The position numbers were made by a program, and so were the translations under genes. The notes beneath the pieces were generated by a model. The model searched no databases. It was not told the DNA's origin and saw only the letters and a program-made list of their open reading frames with translations. Shown here one piece after another: positions 27,282 through 35,294 of a stretch of 64,000 nt of DNA. This stretch comes from Treponema sp. GTDB lineage: Bacteria > Spirochaetota > Spirochaetia > Treponematales > Breznakiellaceae. The DNA lies in contig WRIV01000006.1 of the NCBI GenBank assembly GCA_009782555.1, positions 62,001-126,000 on the forward strand, written 5' to 3'. How positions within the stretch are numbered: position 1 is the first letter of the stretch; the number at the start of each line of letters is the position of its first letter.

Positions 27282-28061
27282 TTATTGAACATTTTTCCAC
27301 GGCATCACGGCTTTCTCTATAAGTTCCACCGCTTTTATCAAGACAAGGCTCAACAGCGACACCAGTATGACAGCGGCAAACATCCGGTCAAAAGAATACG
27401 ATTTCCGCACCCGGATCATGTATACCCCCAGCCCTGCATCGCCCCCAAGCCATTCGGCAATCACCGCCCCGATAATCGAATACGATGCCGAGATTCGGAG
27501 AGTGGAAAAAAAAACAGGCAGACTTTGGGGCACTTTGATGTACCGGTACAGTTCCAGCCGGTTTGCTCCCATGGATTTCAGGAGCCGCAATTCATCCTCC
27601 CCAGCCTGGGCAAAGGCGCCGAGGAGCCCCACGGTAAGGGGGAAAAAACAGGTTAAAAACACCAGGGCGATTTTGGGCGCCGAGCCATAACCCATCCACA
27701 AAACCAGAAGGGGCGCCAGGGCGATGACGGGCATGGTCTGTGTCAGGGTAAGGAGGGGAGCGGCCGTTTCTTTTAGGAATCGGTTGGCATCCATAAGAAC
27801 CGCCAGGATGAATGAAACAACCAGCGCAAAACCAAGCCCCGCCGCGGCTTCTTTCAGGGTTTGAAGGAGATGCATCCACAGAAGGGGGAGGTCTTTTGCC
27901 GCCGCCAAAACTATCTGTACTGGGCCGGGAAGCATAAAGGGCGGAACCATGCCGGATGCACTTACCCCCTGCCAAAGAAGGATGAGTACCGCTCCCAAGA
28001 TCATATTCCGCGCCGCAGCTCCGAAGCGCCCCTTTCTGCGAGGGAGAGTATCCGCTTCCAT
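27282..28061 (-). CDS. thiX: Thiamin-precursor ABC transporter permease (ThiX-like)
   Basis: The 259-residue permease has about six membrane helices and the EAA-type loop (LLKSMGANRLELYRYIKVP) near residue 150. I placed the start at ATG 28061 because GGAGG lies seven bases before it. The ORF track's 14-residue extension runs back through the riboswitch hairpin. It is the first gene after the TPP riboswitch. Confidence 0.9.
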   Translation of the reverse strand: MEADTLPRRKGRFGAAARNMILGAVLILLWQGVSASGMVPPFMLPGPVQIVLAAAKDLPLLWMHLLQTLKEAAAGLGFALVVSFILAVLMDANRFLKETAAPLLTLTQTMPVIALAPLLVLWMGYGSAPKIALVFLTCFFPLTVGLLGAFAQAGEDELRLLKSMGANRLELYRYIKVPQSLPVFFSTLRISASYSIIGAVIAEWLGGDAGLGVYMIRVRKSYSFDRMFAAVILVSLLSLVLIKAVELIEKAVMPWKNVQ

Positions 28062-28067
28062 AAAAAA

Positions 28068-28084
28068 ACCTCCAATACGGAGGT
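28068..28084 (-). promoter_or_regulatory. Hairpin that hides the thiX ribosome site
   Basis: ACCTCC and GGAGGT form a six-base stem with a five-base loop. The right arm is the thiX Shine-Dalgarno itself and is followed directly by a seven-U run and the ATG. One structure could therefore block translation, stop transcription, or both. A second small hairpin (GCGCC/GGCGC, 28095-28109) sits between it and the aptamer. It is a likely expression platform. Confidence 0.6.
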
Positions 28085-28109
28085 ATCCACAAAGGCGCCG
28101 CATGGGCGC

Positions 28110-28212
28110 TTTTTCCCTCCGCCGGCATTATCCGGATCAGGTTCAAGGGTTTAAAGCGCTACGAAGCCAAACCGTTGGCTTTCCGGGCTGCTTATTCTCA
28201 GCCGGGACCCGT
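28110..28212 (-). ncRNA. TPP (THI-box) riboswitch
   Basis: The minus strand carries the conserved TPP aptamer blocks in order: GGCTGAGA (plus 28196-28203), CCCTTGAACCTGATCCGG, the ATAATGCCGGCG turn and GGAGGGAA (plus 28113-28120). Between the first two lies an extra stem (AAGCCAA/TTTGGCTT), the variable P3a position. It precedes thiX and should lower expression of the transporter when thiamin diphosphate is plentiful. Confidence 0.92.
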
Positions 28213-28263
28213 TAAAAAATTATTTCTTAACATATCCCAGCACCCCATTTTATTATTATCAAA

Positions 28264-28292
28264 AACATAACGGAGATTTTTCAAATTGTCAA
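28264..28292 (-). promoter_or_regulatory. Sigma70-type promoter of the thi unit
   Basis: A perfect TTGACA and TATGTT are spaced 17 bases apart on the minus strand, about 50 bases upstream of the TPP aptamer, a natural distance for a riboswitch leader. Confidence 0.6.
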
Positions 28293-28302
28293 TACCGGCG
28301 GC

Positions 28303-29214
28303 TTAAATTTCTCTTGCCTTATTTACCGTTATGTCAGACCTCCATTCTTTCATCATTTGAATCAGTTGAAAAACAAGATAAATCCCCGAAATAGCATAGG
28401 ACACCATAATGTTTTTTACCATTTCCTGCTGTACTTCAGGTATCCTAAGAATATACAGCAGCATATCAATGTCGAATGTTCCCATTTCTTTTAGTATTAA
28501 CACTGAATATGCGAGTATTATCCCAAACCCAACCATTAACATCGTTGAGAGAATAATGAGGAATGCTCCAAATCGTGAAATTTTTCCCTTGAATTTTTTA
28601 TAGCCCCTTATCCCCAAAAATACATACAGCACCGATGATATTGCCGCCAGCATATTAAGAAAAACAAACAAAAATATTGTTGCGAAAATACCGGGAATGG
28701 AATACAATAAGGAACCGATAAAACCCGCCGCATAATTATCGGGAACAAATTTGTTTTCTGCATTTCTGGCCTCTATTTCGCTTTCAGATAATTTTTGGCA
28801 TTCTCCGCAGACAGCCATGGCAGCGCTGCCGTAGGAATACGCTTCCAAGTCATTGGGGACGCCGCATTTTTGACACCGGATTTTTTGATCGGGATACTTC
28901 TCCAAAAAATAACTACAAATGTCAAAAATAATACCCTTGATTTTTTTTAAAGGATACGGAAGAAAATATTCATAAAAAATTATTTTTATTCCGTATTCGA
29001 GCCATGTTTGCTTTTTTATTCCGCCTTCATGTAATCTTTTTATGATATATTCTTTATCAAGATCGGAAATTTCAGGAACAAATAATTCCAGCACCTTCAT
29101 GTTTTGACCGCCGTATATTTTTACAAAGCAGTTTTTTACCATCCCAACCACTTCGGCATCCAATCTTTTTAATTGCAATTCCTTTCCAAGTTTAAGTAAT
29201 CCGGGCCAAATCAT
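28303..29214 (-). CDS. Zinc-ribbon membrane protein, unknown function
   Basis: I do not recognise this 303-residue protein. The N-terminal half is soluble, with a zinc ribbon of two CXXC pairs (CQKC near 114 and CGEC near 137). Residues of about 160-285 form about four membrane helices. It is AT-rich next to its neighbours and has no operon partner, which suggests acquired DNA. An inner-membrane sensor or lipid/envelope protein is possible, but nothing in the sequence decides. Confidence 0.65.
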   Translation of the reverse strand: MIWPGLLKLGKELQLKRLDAEVVGMVKNCFVKIYGGQNMKVLELFVPEISDLDKEYIIKRLHEGGIKKQTWLEYGIKIIFYEYFLPYPLKKIKGIIFDICSYFLEKYPDQKIRCQKCGVPNDLEAYSYGSAAMAVCGECQKLSESEIEARNAENKFVPDNYAAGFIGSLLYSIPGIFATIFLFVFLNMLAAISSVLYVFLGIRGYKKFKGKISRFGAFLIILSTMLMVGFGIILAYSVLILKEMGTFDIDMLLYILRIPEVQQEMVKNIMVSYAISGIYLVFQLIQMMKEWRSDITVNKAREI

Positions 29215-29359
29215 ATTACCACCTTAATCGAACATTTTCCAAAGCTAACAGAGTTTAAAAAAAAGCGCAAGGGTAAAAAATTAACAAAAAGAAGTAAAGC
29301 CTTCGATTGCCGAAAAATGGCTAAAATGATAGACTGCCATTAATGGAAAGGTGCAGAAA

Positions 29360-31069
29360 ATGTCCGTAAACCGCCTTATATTGGGCGATAACCTTGAAAT
29401 TCTCAAGTCCATGGAAAACGACAGCGTAGACCTGATTTACCTTGATCCGCCGTTTTTCAGCAATCGCAACTATGAGGTAATTTGGGGCGACACGGGCGAA
29501 ATCCGAAGTTTTCAGGATAGGTGGGCGGGCGGAATAAGCCATTACATTGACTGGCTCAAGGAACGGGTGGAGGAAATGCACCGAGTGTTGAAACCGACAG
29601 GAAGCATTTTTTTACATTGCGACTGGCACGCCGATGCCTATATCCGTGTACATATTTTGGATAGGGTTTTTGGAGAGAAAAATTTTAGAAATCATATTAT
29701 TTGGAAACGTAATTTCACAAAGAAAGGTTCCCAATTCAAAATGACAAGATATGCTCAAAATACGGATAGCATATATTTTTATAGCAAAACAAATAAGTCT
29801 TTTTTTATAACTCCTCGTATTAAAAATCTAAATGATGAAGAATTGTTGTCTATATATAATTTAACTGATGAGAATGGAAAAAGATATAAAAGCGAGCCAA
29901 TAGAACTGCCTAAAATGATGGGAAGAAAAAACCTTGTTTTTGAATATAAAGGATATACGCCGGAATACGGCTGGATGATGAATAAAGAGAAATTAAACGA
30001 ACTGGACAGGCTAAACAAAATATTTTTCACTAAAAACGGTAAACCCAGACGAAAAAATTTTCTCGGTGATTATGCTGGTTCGGAAGCAGACAATCAATGG
30101 CTTGATATACAACCTATAGGTCAGGTACAATCGGAAATGATCGGCTATCCTACCCAAAAACCCGAAGCCTTATTACAGCGAATTGTTGAAATGGCAAGTA
30201 ACGAAGGCGATATTGTTCTTGATCCGTTTGTCGGTGGTGGCACAACAATAGCCGTTGCGGACAGGCTGAACCGCCAATGGATAGGCATAGATCAATCACC
30301 GATGGCGGTAAAGGTTACGGAATTTAGGTTACAGAAGCAAACCGATTTATTCACCGCACCCTATACCGTCCAACTTTACAAATACGATTACGACACACTC
30401 CGAAACAAAGACGCATTTGATTTTGAAACATGGATAATCCAGCAGTTCGGCGGCGTTCCGCAAAACAGAAAAGGCGGCGATAAAGGCATTGACGGCAAAA
30501 CAGGTGATGGCGTTCCCGTTCAGGTAAAACGTTCCGACAATGTGCCTCGTGACGTAATAGACAAATTCCCCACCGCCAGCCAGCGATACGACAAAAGCCT
30601 TTTCCAAAAAAACCAGAAAACAAAAAACCCCATAGGATACATTATAGCCTTTAGTTTTAACAAAGGCGCAGTTGAGGAAGTAGCCAGATTAAAAACCGAG
30701 GACAACATAATAATCAAATTGATAAAGGTAGATGAAATAGTTCCGATAGCGGTTAAGCCTGTAATCGGCGTTCACATCAATGAACTGGAACGAGACGAAT
30801 CGGACGGAACGTCCGCAGGCAGCCGAAAAATTGAATTTGTCGCCGTTGGTCAAAGCCCAGCAGGTATTGAGTTTTACAGTTGGGATTTTACTTTTAACAA
30901 AGACAAAGGCTTCAAGCCGTCCGTTATCATTGACAAAGACGGCAAACAGACCCTGACCCTAAAAGCAGGAGCGCACAGCATAGCCGTCAAAGTTATTGAC
31001 AATGACGGCCTTGAAAACACGGAAGTTGTCCAGTTGAAGATTAATGGCGTTGTGGAGAAAGTGAAATGA
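29360..31069 (+). CDS. DNA methyltransferase fused to Mrr-type nuclease domain with PKD-like tail
   Basis: The 569-residue protein looks like a one-chain restriction-modification enzyme. Residues of about 1-330 are a beta-class adenine/cytosine-N methyltransferase: motif IV VDLIYLDPPF comes first, then an AT-rich target-recognition stretch (about 100-240), then motif I VLDPFVGGGTT near 285. Residues of about 345-450 resemble an Mrr-like PD-(D/E)XK nuclease: FETWIIQQFGG, then GGDKGIDG and VPVQVKRS with the catalytic-type D and Q-K pattern. Residues of about 490-565 look like a PKD/Ig-like beta domain (YSWDFTF, AVKVIDNDGLENTEV). ATG 29360 follows AAAGG by eight bases and is preferred to GTG 29351. 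Whether it cuts DNA is inference. Confidence 0.8.
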   Translation: MSVNRLILGDNLEILKSMENDSVDLIYLDPPFFSNRNYEVIWGDTGEIRSFQDRWAGGISHYIDWLKERVEEMHRVLKPTGSIFLHCDWHADAYIRVHILDRVFGEKNFRNHIIWKRNFTKKGSQFKMTRYAQNTDSIYFYSKTNKSFFITPRIKNLNDEELLSIYNLTDENGKRYKSEPIELPKMMGRKNLVFEYKGYTPEYGWMMNKEKLNELDRLNKIFFTKNGKPRRKNFLGDYAGSEADNQWLDIQPIGQVQSEMIGYPTQKPEALLQRIVEMASNEGDIVLDPFVGGGTTIAVADRLNRQWIGIDQSPMAVKVTEFRLQKQTDLFTAPYTVQLYKYDYDTLRNKDAFDFETWIIQQFGGVPQNRKGGDKGIDGKTGDGVPVQVKRSDNVPRDVIDKFPTASQRYDKSLFQKNQKTKNPIGYIIAFSFNKGAVEEVARLKTEDNIIIKLIKVDEIVPIAVKPVIGVHINELERDESDGTSAGSRKIEFVAVGQSPAGIEFYSWDFTFNKDKGFKPSVIIDKDGKQTLTLKAGAHSIAVKVIDNDGLENTEVVQLKINGVVEKVK

Positions 31070-31148
31070 ATGGAAGGAATAGATACAAATAAAATAATTC
31101 AACAAACCTTAGAAAATGATAATACAAACAGGCATACACTATTTGGTT

Positions 31149-31580
31149 TTATTTCGGCAGACATATTTCTGTTTTAACATCAACAGTTACATTTCCTTTA
31201 ATCATAGCCCATACCGGACAAATTTTATTTTCCACGACTTTCAGCGCATCTTGTAATTCATCTTCTGTTAAATCTTCCGCAATAACTTTTAGAAAAAGTG
31301 ATATTTTGTTGAGTTTTTTGGGATGTTTCTCACATACGGTACCATTCATTTCAGCAGAAACGCCATTAATTGATTTATCCATCTTAAAACGCAAAAAAGA
31401 TATAAGTGTTGTGCTGACACAGGTGCCTAAACTGACCATTAGAAGTTCCAATGAAGTATAACCTTTACCGGTACCTGCGGGCGGAAAAAAATCAATTACA
31501 ATTTCCGGGTTTTCCCGTGTCACAGCGCTGAACATTGTTTTGTCATCTATTGTCTGCATTTTAACTGCCAATGTATCCAT
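31149..31580 (-). CDS. OsmC family protein
   Basis: The 143-residue protein has the OsmC/Ohr fold pattern, with GYTSLELLMVSLGTCVSTT carrying the first redox cysteine (near residue 55) and ENKICPVWAMIK carrying the second (near 120). Relatives reduce organic hydroperoxides in the cytoplasm; the exact substrate here is unknown. A GGAAGGG site lies before the ATG. The gene is AT-rich and sits with the QueD-like gene on one strand. Confidence 0.87.
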   Translation of the reverse strand: MDTLAVKMQTIDDKTMFSAVTRENPEIVIDFFPPAGTGKGYTSLELLMVSLGTCVSTTLISFLRFKMDKSINGVSAEMNGTVCEKHPKKLNKISLFLKVIAEDLTEDELQDALKVVENKICPVWAMIKGNVTVDVKTEICLPK

Positions 31581-31755
31581 GATTTTCCCTTCCAGTTCTA
31601 TTTATAAAATTCATTTTCGCCAAGTAATATTTTACCATATTTATGGCCATGTCAATATTTAGTTTGAATATTTTACCGGTCCGGGCGGCATTTCGCATAC
31701 CGTTCCAGGCAGCGGCGACAAACATTACGTTTTTGCCGTTAACTGCGGGTGTCAA
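31561..31755 (-). CDS. Possible small ORF between QueD-like and OsmC genes
   Basis: This 64-residue frame starts at a TTG that overlaps the QueD-like gene's stop codon and ends 20 bases inside osmC. The AAGGA before it is too close to the TTG to be a good ribosome site. I do not recognise the product (contains MFVAAAWNGMRNAARTG). It could be a coupled small protein or a remnant of a larger gene. Listed because it fills an otherwise empty gap. Confidence 0.25.
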   Translation of the reverse strand: MTPAVNGKNVMFVAAAWNGMRNAARTGKIFKLNIDMAINMVKYYLAKMNFINRTGRENHGYIGS

Positions 31756-32246
31756 TCCTTAAAACACTTACTTGCACAGTTCATAGAGGATGAACGGAAA
31801 GTAATTTTTTTTATCGGCATCTTGTCTTTAAGAAGTTCATAAAAAAGTTCACAAAGATTTTCACAGGTGGAAACTTTTTTGGTAACAACAATTCTGTATT
31901 CCGGATATGACCAGGCAAGAGGATGGTCTATTTTTTTTAAAGGAACACAGTGTTCAGGATCATTGGTAATTCCTTCTTTTTTGTATACGGCAAGAATCGC
32001 TTCAAGAAGAGGATCACCTTCTTGAAACAATGTTGCATGATGGAAATGATCGCAAATTTCCCAGGCTTTTTTAAACCCATCCTTGCAAGCGTGGGCAAAA
32101 CCGGTAACAGTGTCCACTTTATCCTCTAATTCGATGCATAAAAGGCCCGAATGTCCGTGCAGGTGTTTTGCTTCTCTTTTCCAGTCCTTAAACCGGTGCG
32201 CGTACTGAAAATCCAAGTTAACAATGGAAGTGTACAAATCGTTCAT
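31752..32246 (-). CDS. 6-pyruvoyl-tetrahydropterin synthase/QueD family protein, cysteine missing
   Basis: The 164-residue protein has the zinc-histidine pattern of the QueD/PTPS fold: FQYAHRF near residue 15 and HLHGHSGLL near residue 30. QueD enzymes usually have a cysteine four residues before the HGH; here that place is alanine with glutamate just before it (REAKHLHGH). PTPS-III enzymes, which feed folate synthesis, also lack that cysteine. So the activity is uncertain: a folate- or queuosine-pathway variant is possible. ATG 32246 follows AAGGAG at good spacing and is preferred to the longer ORF-track start. Confidence 0.75.
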   Translation of the reverse strand: MNDLYTSIVNLDFQYAHRFKDWKREAKHLHGHSGLLCIELEDKVDTVTGFAHACKDGFKKAWEICDHFHHATLFQEGDPLLEAILAVYKKEGITNDPEHCVPLKKIDHPLAWSYPEYRIVVTKKVSTCENLCELFYELLKDKMPIKKITFRSSSMNCASKCFKD

Positions 32247-32740
32247 AGTTACGATCTCCTTGCAGTTTTTTTGAATGACGATCATTCCTTAGTATGAATT
32301 ATAAAATGAAATACGCATCTGTCAAGATAATTTTAACAGTTTATCCAATGATCTATTTTCAGATAGATAATTATCCATGATTTTTTTCTTTGTTTTTGCC
32401 TCATAGCGTACGGCAGATGGCGGCATTTTGGGCGCCGGAATATCAGTAAAAAAGCCCGGATCTCCATAACCGTAAACGCCCTCCCTGAATTGCGGTAAAA
32501 GACAACTCCTCCTCCGGGGCCGGTGTCCCAATATCAAATTGGAAGGTACCTTAAAAAAGGGCCCGGAATTGTCTCCATCCAGAGATTCTTGCAGCCGCTG
32601 ATAAAACAACACGGTAAAAGTATGGCAATCAGGTACTGATTTTTTTCATATTTTACAGTTTACTGCCACCACAATATCCCAGTCAAGGAATATCGTATTA
32701 AAAAAATGGTAAAGAAACAGGAAGGCGCTGCAAAATATCC
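32247..32740. other. AT-rich intergenic stretch without a supported gene
   Basis: About 500 bases between the QueD-like gene and the yhhN promoter. The only open frame (32322-32612, minus, 96 codons) has no ribosome site I can see and no recognisable product. I read the region as non-coding or decayed. Confidence 0.5.
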
Positions 32741-32769
32741 TTGATAAAAAAATAAAAACAGAATAGTAT
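32741..32769 (+). promoter_or_regulatory. Sigma70-type promoter of yhhN-like gene
   Basis: TTGATA and TAGTAT are 17 bases apart, ending 22 bases before the ATG. A 14-base AT palindrome (TTTATTTAAATAAA) directly follows and could be an operator. Confidence 0.5.
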
Positions 32770-32791
32770 TTATTTAAATAAAACAGTTTCT

Positions 32792-33487
32792 ATGAAAGTT
32801 TTTTTGATCCTTCTTGCCCTTCTAAGCGCCGTCCATATTGCTGCCATTGCCCTTCAAAAAGAATGGTTAAGGTGCATAAGCAAGATCTTGATTATGCCCT
32901 CTCTGTTTGCCGCCTTTATGGCCGGAGGTTCAGGTTTTGCGGGCGGCGGCCTTTTTGCCCTATTGGCGCTGATCTTTGGGTGGATCGGAGATATATTACT
33001 CATCAAAAAAAACAAACGGATGATATTCAAACTGGGTATCATTTCATTTTTGCTGGGCCACCTTTGCTACATTGCCGTCTTTTTGGACTGCCTTGGCTTT
33101 TTCTCCGCCGGCGGGGGGAAGATAAACATTACGGCCCTTGCTGTTTTTATCCCCCCGGCAATTATCGGGGGGATCGTCCTGTTCCGTTTAATTAAGCCCT
33201 TCAGGGAAATGATCCCCCTCCTTATCATTTACATGATTGTTATTGAGGCCATGTCCTGCCTTGGCCTGGAAGTTTTTTTGTTCAATCCCGGTTTTGCCGG
33301 AGCGATGATCGTTTCCGGCTGTTTTTTATTTATGATCTCCGATGCGGTTTTGGCGTACTATGCCTTTAGAAAATTGAAGGTCCTTCCAGCCATTTTAATA
33401 ATGGCCCTTTATGTACTGGCCCAGGCAGGAATTATCATGGGATTTTTGGGCCTTCCTGGACTTGAACCAGGGACCTACGGATTATGA
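32792..33487 (+). CDS. YhhN/TMEM86 family membrane protein
   Basis: The 231-residue hydrophobic protein has about eight membrane helices and family motifs GWIGDILL near residue 62 and LGHLCYI near 88, then a late SDAVLAY segment. Animal TMEM86B of this family is a lysoplasmalogenase; the bacterial role is less clear but likely lipid-related. The last 14 codons (LGLPGLEPGTYGL) are the antisense reading of the tRNA below, and the stop codon lies inside that tRNA. Confidence 0.85.
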   Translation: MKVFLILLALLSAVHIAAIALQKEWLRCISKILIMPSLFAAFMAGGSGFAGGGLFALLALIFGWIGDILLIKKNKRMIFKLGIISFLLGHLCYIAVFLDCLGFFSAGGGKINITALAVFIPPAIIGGIVLFRLIKPFREMIPLLIIYMIVIEAMSCLGLEVFLFNPGFAGAMIVSGCFLFMISDAVLAYYAFRKLKVLPAILIMALYVLAQAGIIMGFLGLPGLEPGTYGL

Positions 33488-33520
33488 GTCCGCAGCTCTA
33501 ACCAACTGAGCTAAAGGCCC
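33447..33520 (-). tRNA. tRNA with CAU anticodon (probably tRNA-Ile2)
   Basis: A 74-nt cloverleaf with acceptor GGGCCTT/AAGGCCC, D-arm AGCTCAGTTGGTTAGAGC, anticodon loop CTCATAA and T-arm GGTTCAAGTCC. CCA is not encoded. CAU can be Met or lysidine-modified Ile. The acceptor and D-arm look more like bacterial Ile2 than elongator Met. Confidence 0.93.
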
Positions 33521-33535
33521 GAAACTATGGCAGTA

Positions 33536-33565
33536 ATTTTACAATATGTGATATACTTTTTTCAA
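33536..33565 (-). promoter_or_regulatory. Candidate promoter of the CAU tRNA
   Basis: On the minus strand TTGAAA and TAAAAT are 18 bases apart, about 15 bases before the tRNA 5' end. This is a short leader of the kind expected for a single tRNA. Confidence 0.4.
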
Positions 33566-33610
33566 GGGACCGCAAAAACGGCCCTTGCCGGTGCAATACG
33601 GAGTATTTGT

Positions 33611-34807
33611 ATGAACAAAAAAAACATCGTTTCAGGCTTAATTCTCGCTTTTGGGATCTGCACGGCGGCGGGGGCGGAAACCTTTGAATACAAATTTGCA
33701 GCGGGAAATAAATACCGCATTGTATCGGCAGTGGAGGTAGATGTTTACTTCGATCATCAGTTTATTGACCGGGCCCGAAAACTGACGAGGATTTCTATAG
33801 AAATAACCGATGCCGAAGAGGATGCGGCCCAAATTAACGCCGTCTATACCAGTTCTGAACAGAGGGAAGAAGATACCAGTTTCCAGTGGGAACGGGAATA
33901 TACTTCCGTTTTTGTACAGGACAATCTCGGCTATATTACCATAGACCCCCAATACTATATGCCAACGGCCCGTAATGTACCGGTGTTTCCCGGCAGGGAT
34001 CTAAAAGAAGGGGAAAGCTGGACCGCCGCGGGCTACGAAATGCACGATTTTCGGGAAGCCTTTGGCATCGACAAGCCCTACCTGATCCCCTTCGAGGCCC
34101 GCTATACCTATCTGGGCAGCCGGGAATGGAAAGGAAAGAGTTATCCCGTGTTTTCCGTATCCTATCGGATTTTTTCTGAACCCGATGCGGTACAGGGCCG
34201 CACCTGGCCCCGGCGCATTATGGGGGGATATGATCAGCTAATCTATTGGGACCCGGAAAATGGCCACGAAGCGGCCTATTACGGAAGCTTCAGGCTGATT
34301 ATACAGCTTTCCAACGGGTTAACGGTGGAACAACGGGGCCGGGGAAGAGGGGAAGTTGCCGAATCGGAAATTATGAAAAAAGAAGACATTGCCCAGAGCA
34401 TTGCCGATGAAATTGCCCGGCTGGGGATTAATGATGCATCGGTGCGGATCGATGACGAGGGGATCACCATCAACATGGAGAATATTCAGTTCCAGCCCAA
34501 TTCCGCCATACTTCTGGAAAGCGAAAAGTCCAAACTTGATAAAATAGGAGAAATCCTGAAACAATTTGCCGACCGGGATATCCTGGTAGGGGGGCATACC
34601 GCCCTGGCAGGAACCGCGGCGGCCCGGATGAAAACATCCCAGGATCGGGCCGCGGCGGTGGCGAATTACCTTATCTCCAGGGGAGTAAGGAATTCTTCCC
34701 AGGTTGTAATCCGGGGTTACGGGGCGGAACGGCCCCTGGCAGACAACAGCACCGCCGAAGGGATGGCAAAAAACCGCCGGGTGGAAATAACCCTGCTGGA
34801 GAACTGA
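33611..34807 (+). CDS. OmpA-family outer membrane/periplasmic protein
   Basis: The 398-residue protein starts with a Sec signal (MNKKNIVSGLILAFGICTAAGA), then a beta-rich region of about 260 residues, and ends with an OmpA peptidoglycan-binding domain: IQFQPNSAILLESEKSKLDKIG, VGGHTALAGTAAARMKTSQDRA and GYGAERPLADN. It probably ties the outer membrane or a periplasmic complex to peptidoglycan. The ORF-track start 84 bases upstream lacks a signal; ATG 33611 gives one. Confidence 0.88.
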   Translation: MNKKNIVSGLILAFGICTAAGAETFEYKFAAGNKYRIVSAVEVDVYFDHQFIDRARKLTRISIEITDAEEDAAQINAVYTSSEQREEDTSFQWEREYTSVFVQDNLGYITIDPQYYMPTARNVPVFPGRDLKEGESWTAAGYEMHDFREAFGIDKPYLIPFEARYTYLGSREWKGKSYPVFSVSYRIFSEPDAVQGRTWPRRIMGGYDQLIYWDPENGHEAAYYGSFRLIIQLSNGLTVEQRGRGRGEVAESEIMKKEDIAQSIADEIARLGINDASVRIDDEGITINMENIQFQPNSAILLESEKSKLDKIGEILKQFADRDILVGGHTALAGTAAARMKTSQDRAAAVANYLISRGVRNSSQVVIRGYGAERPLADNSTAEGMAKNRRVEITLLEN

Positions 34808-34836
34808 TCCTTCGGCAGCACAATGCTCACCCTTGT

Positions 34837-35241
34837 TTAGTTTCCGCCAAAGAGGCTGGTCCCCGTGGCGATGGCTCCCAGTATTACAAGATGGGTGGCC
34901 AGGCTGCTGAGCCAGGACAAGAAAGGCGGATGAACCTTAATGGGAACAATAATATCGCTCACGATGATAAAGATTATCCATAAGATGGCAACAGCAATCA
35001 GGATCAATTCAATAATCCCGAATTCCATGCCAAAAAGCTGAAGGATAAGCAGGACCCCCGCAACTATGGCGGCGAGGGCAAAAATAATGGCAACGACCGT
35101 TGTAAGTCCGCCGCCGCCCAGAATGCTGCCTACCATAATACGGAATTCACCGCCATTGGTAAATATACCAATAAGACCCGCCGCCAGCAGGTACAAAGCG
35201 ACGCCAATGTAGAGAATAAAACCTCCAATGCTTCGATTCAT
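34837..35241 (-). CDS. Small four-helix membrane protein
   Basis: The 134-residue protein has about four membrane helices with short loops and a final loop containing HPPFLSWLSSLATHL. I do not recognise the family. AAGGAG stands six bases before ATG 35241, which I prefer to the TTG start in the ORF track. It stands alone between the OmpA-type and FGGY genes. Confidence 0.75.
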   Translation of the reverse strand: MNRSIGGFILYIGVALYLLAAGLIGIFTNGGEFRIMVGSILGGGGLTTVVAIIFALAAIVAGVLLILQLFGMEFGIIELILIAVAILWIIFIIVSDIIVPIKVHPPFLSWLSSLATHLVILGAIATGTSLFGGN

Positions 35242-35294
35242 TTTTTTCTCCTTCAAAAAAGGTGTTTTTTTAAGTATATTCGTATCATGGGCAG

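Noticed and set aside
31070-31177. 35-codon frame starting at the methyltransferase stop (MEGIDTNKIIQQTLEN)
   Set aside because: No ribosome site, overlaps osmC antisense, too short to support; could be a gene remnant.
32322-32612. 96-codon minus-strand ORF in the AT-rich gap
   Set aside because: No start signal or recognisable product; low coding character.
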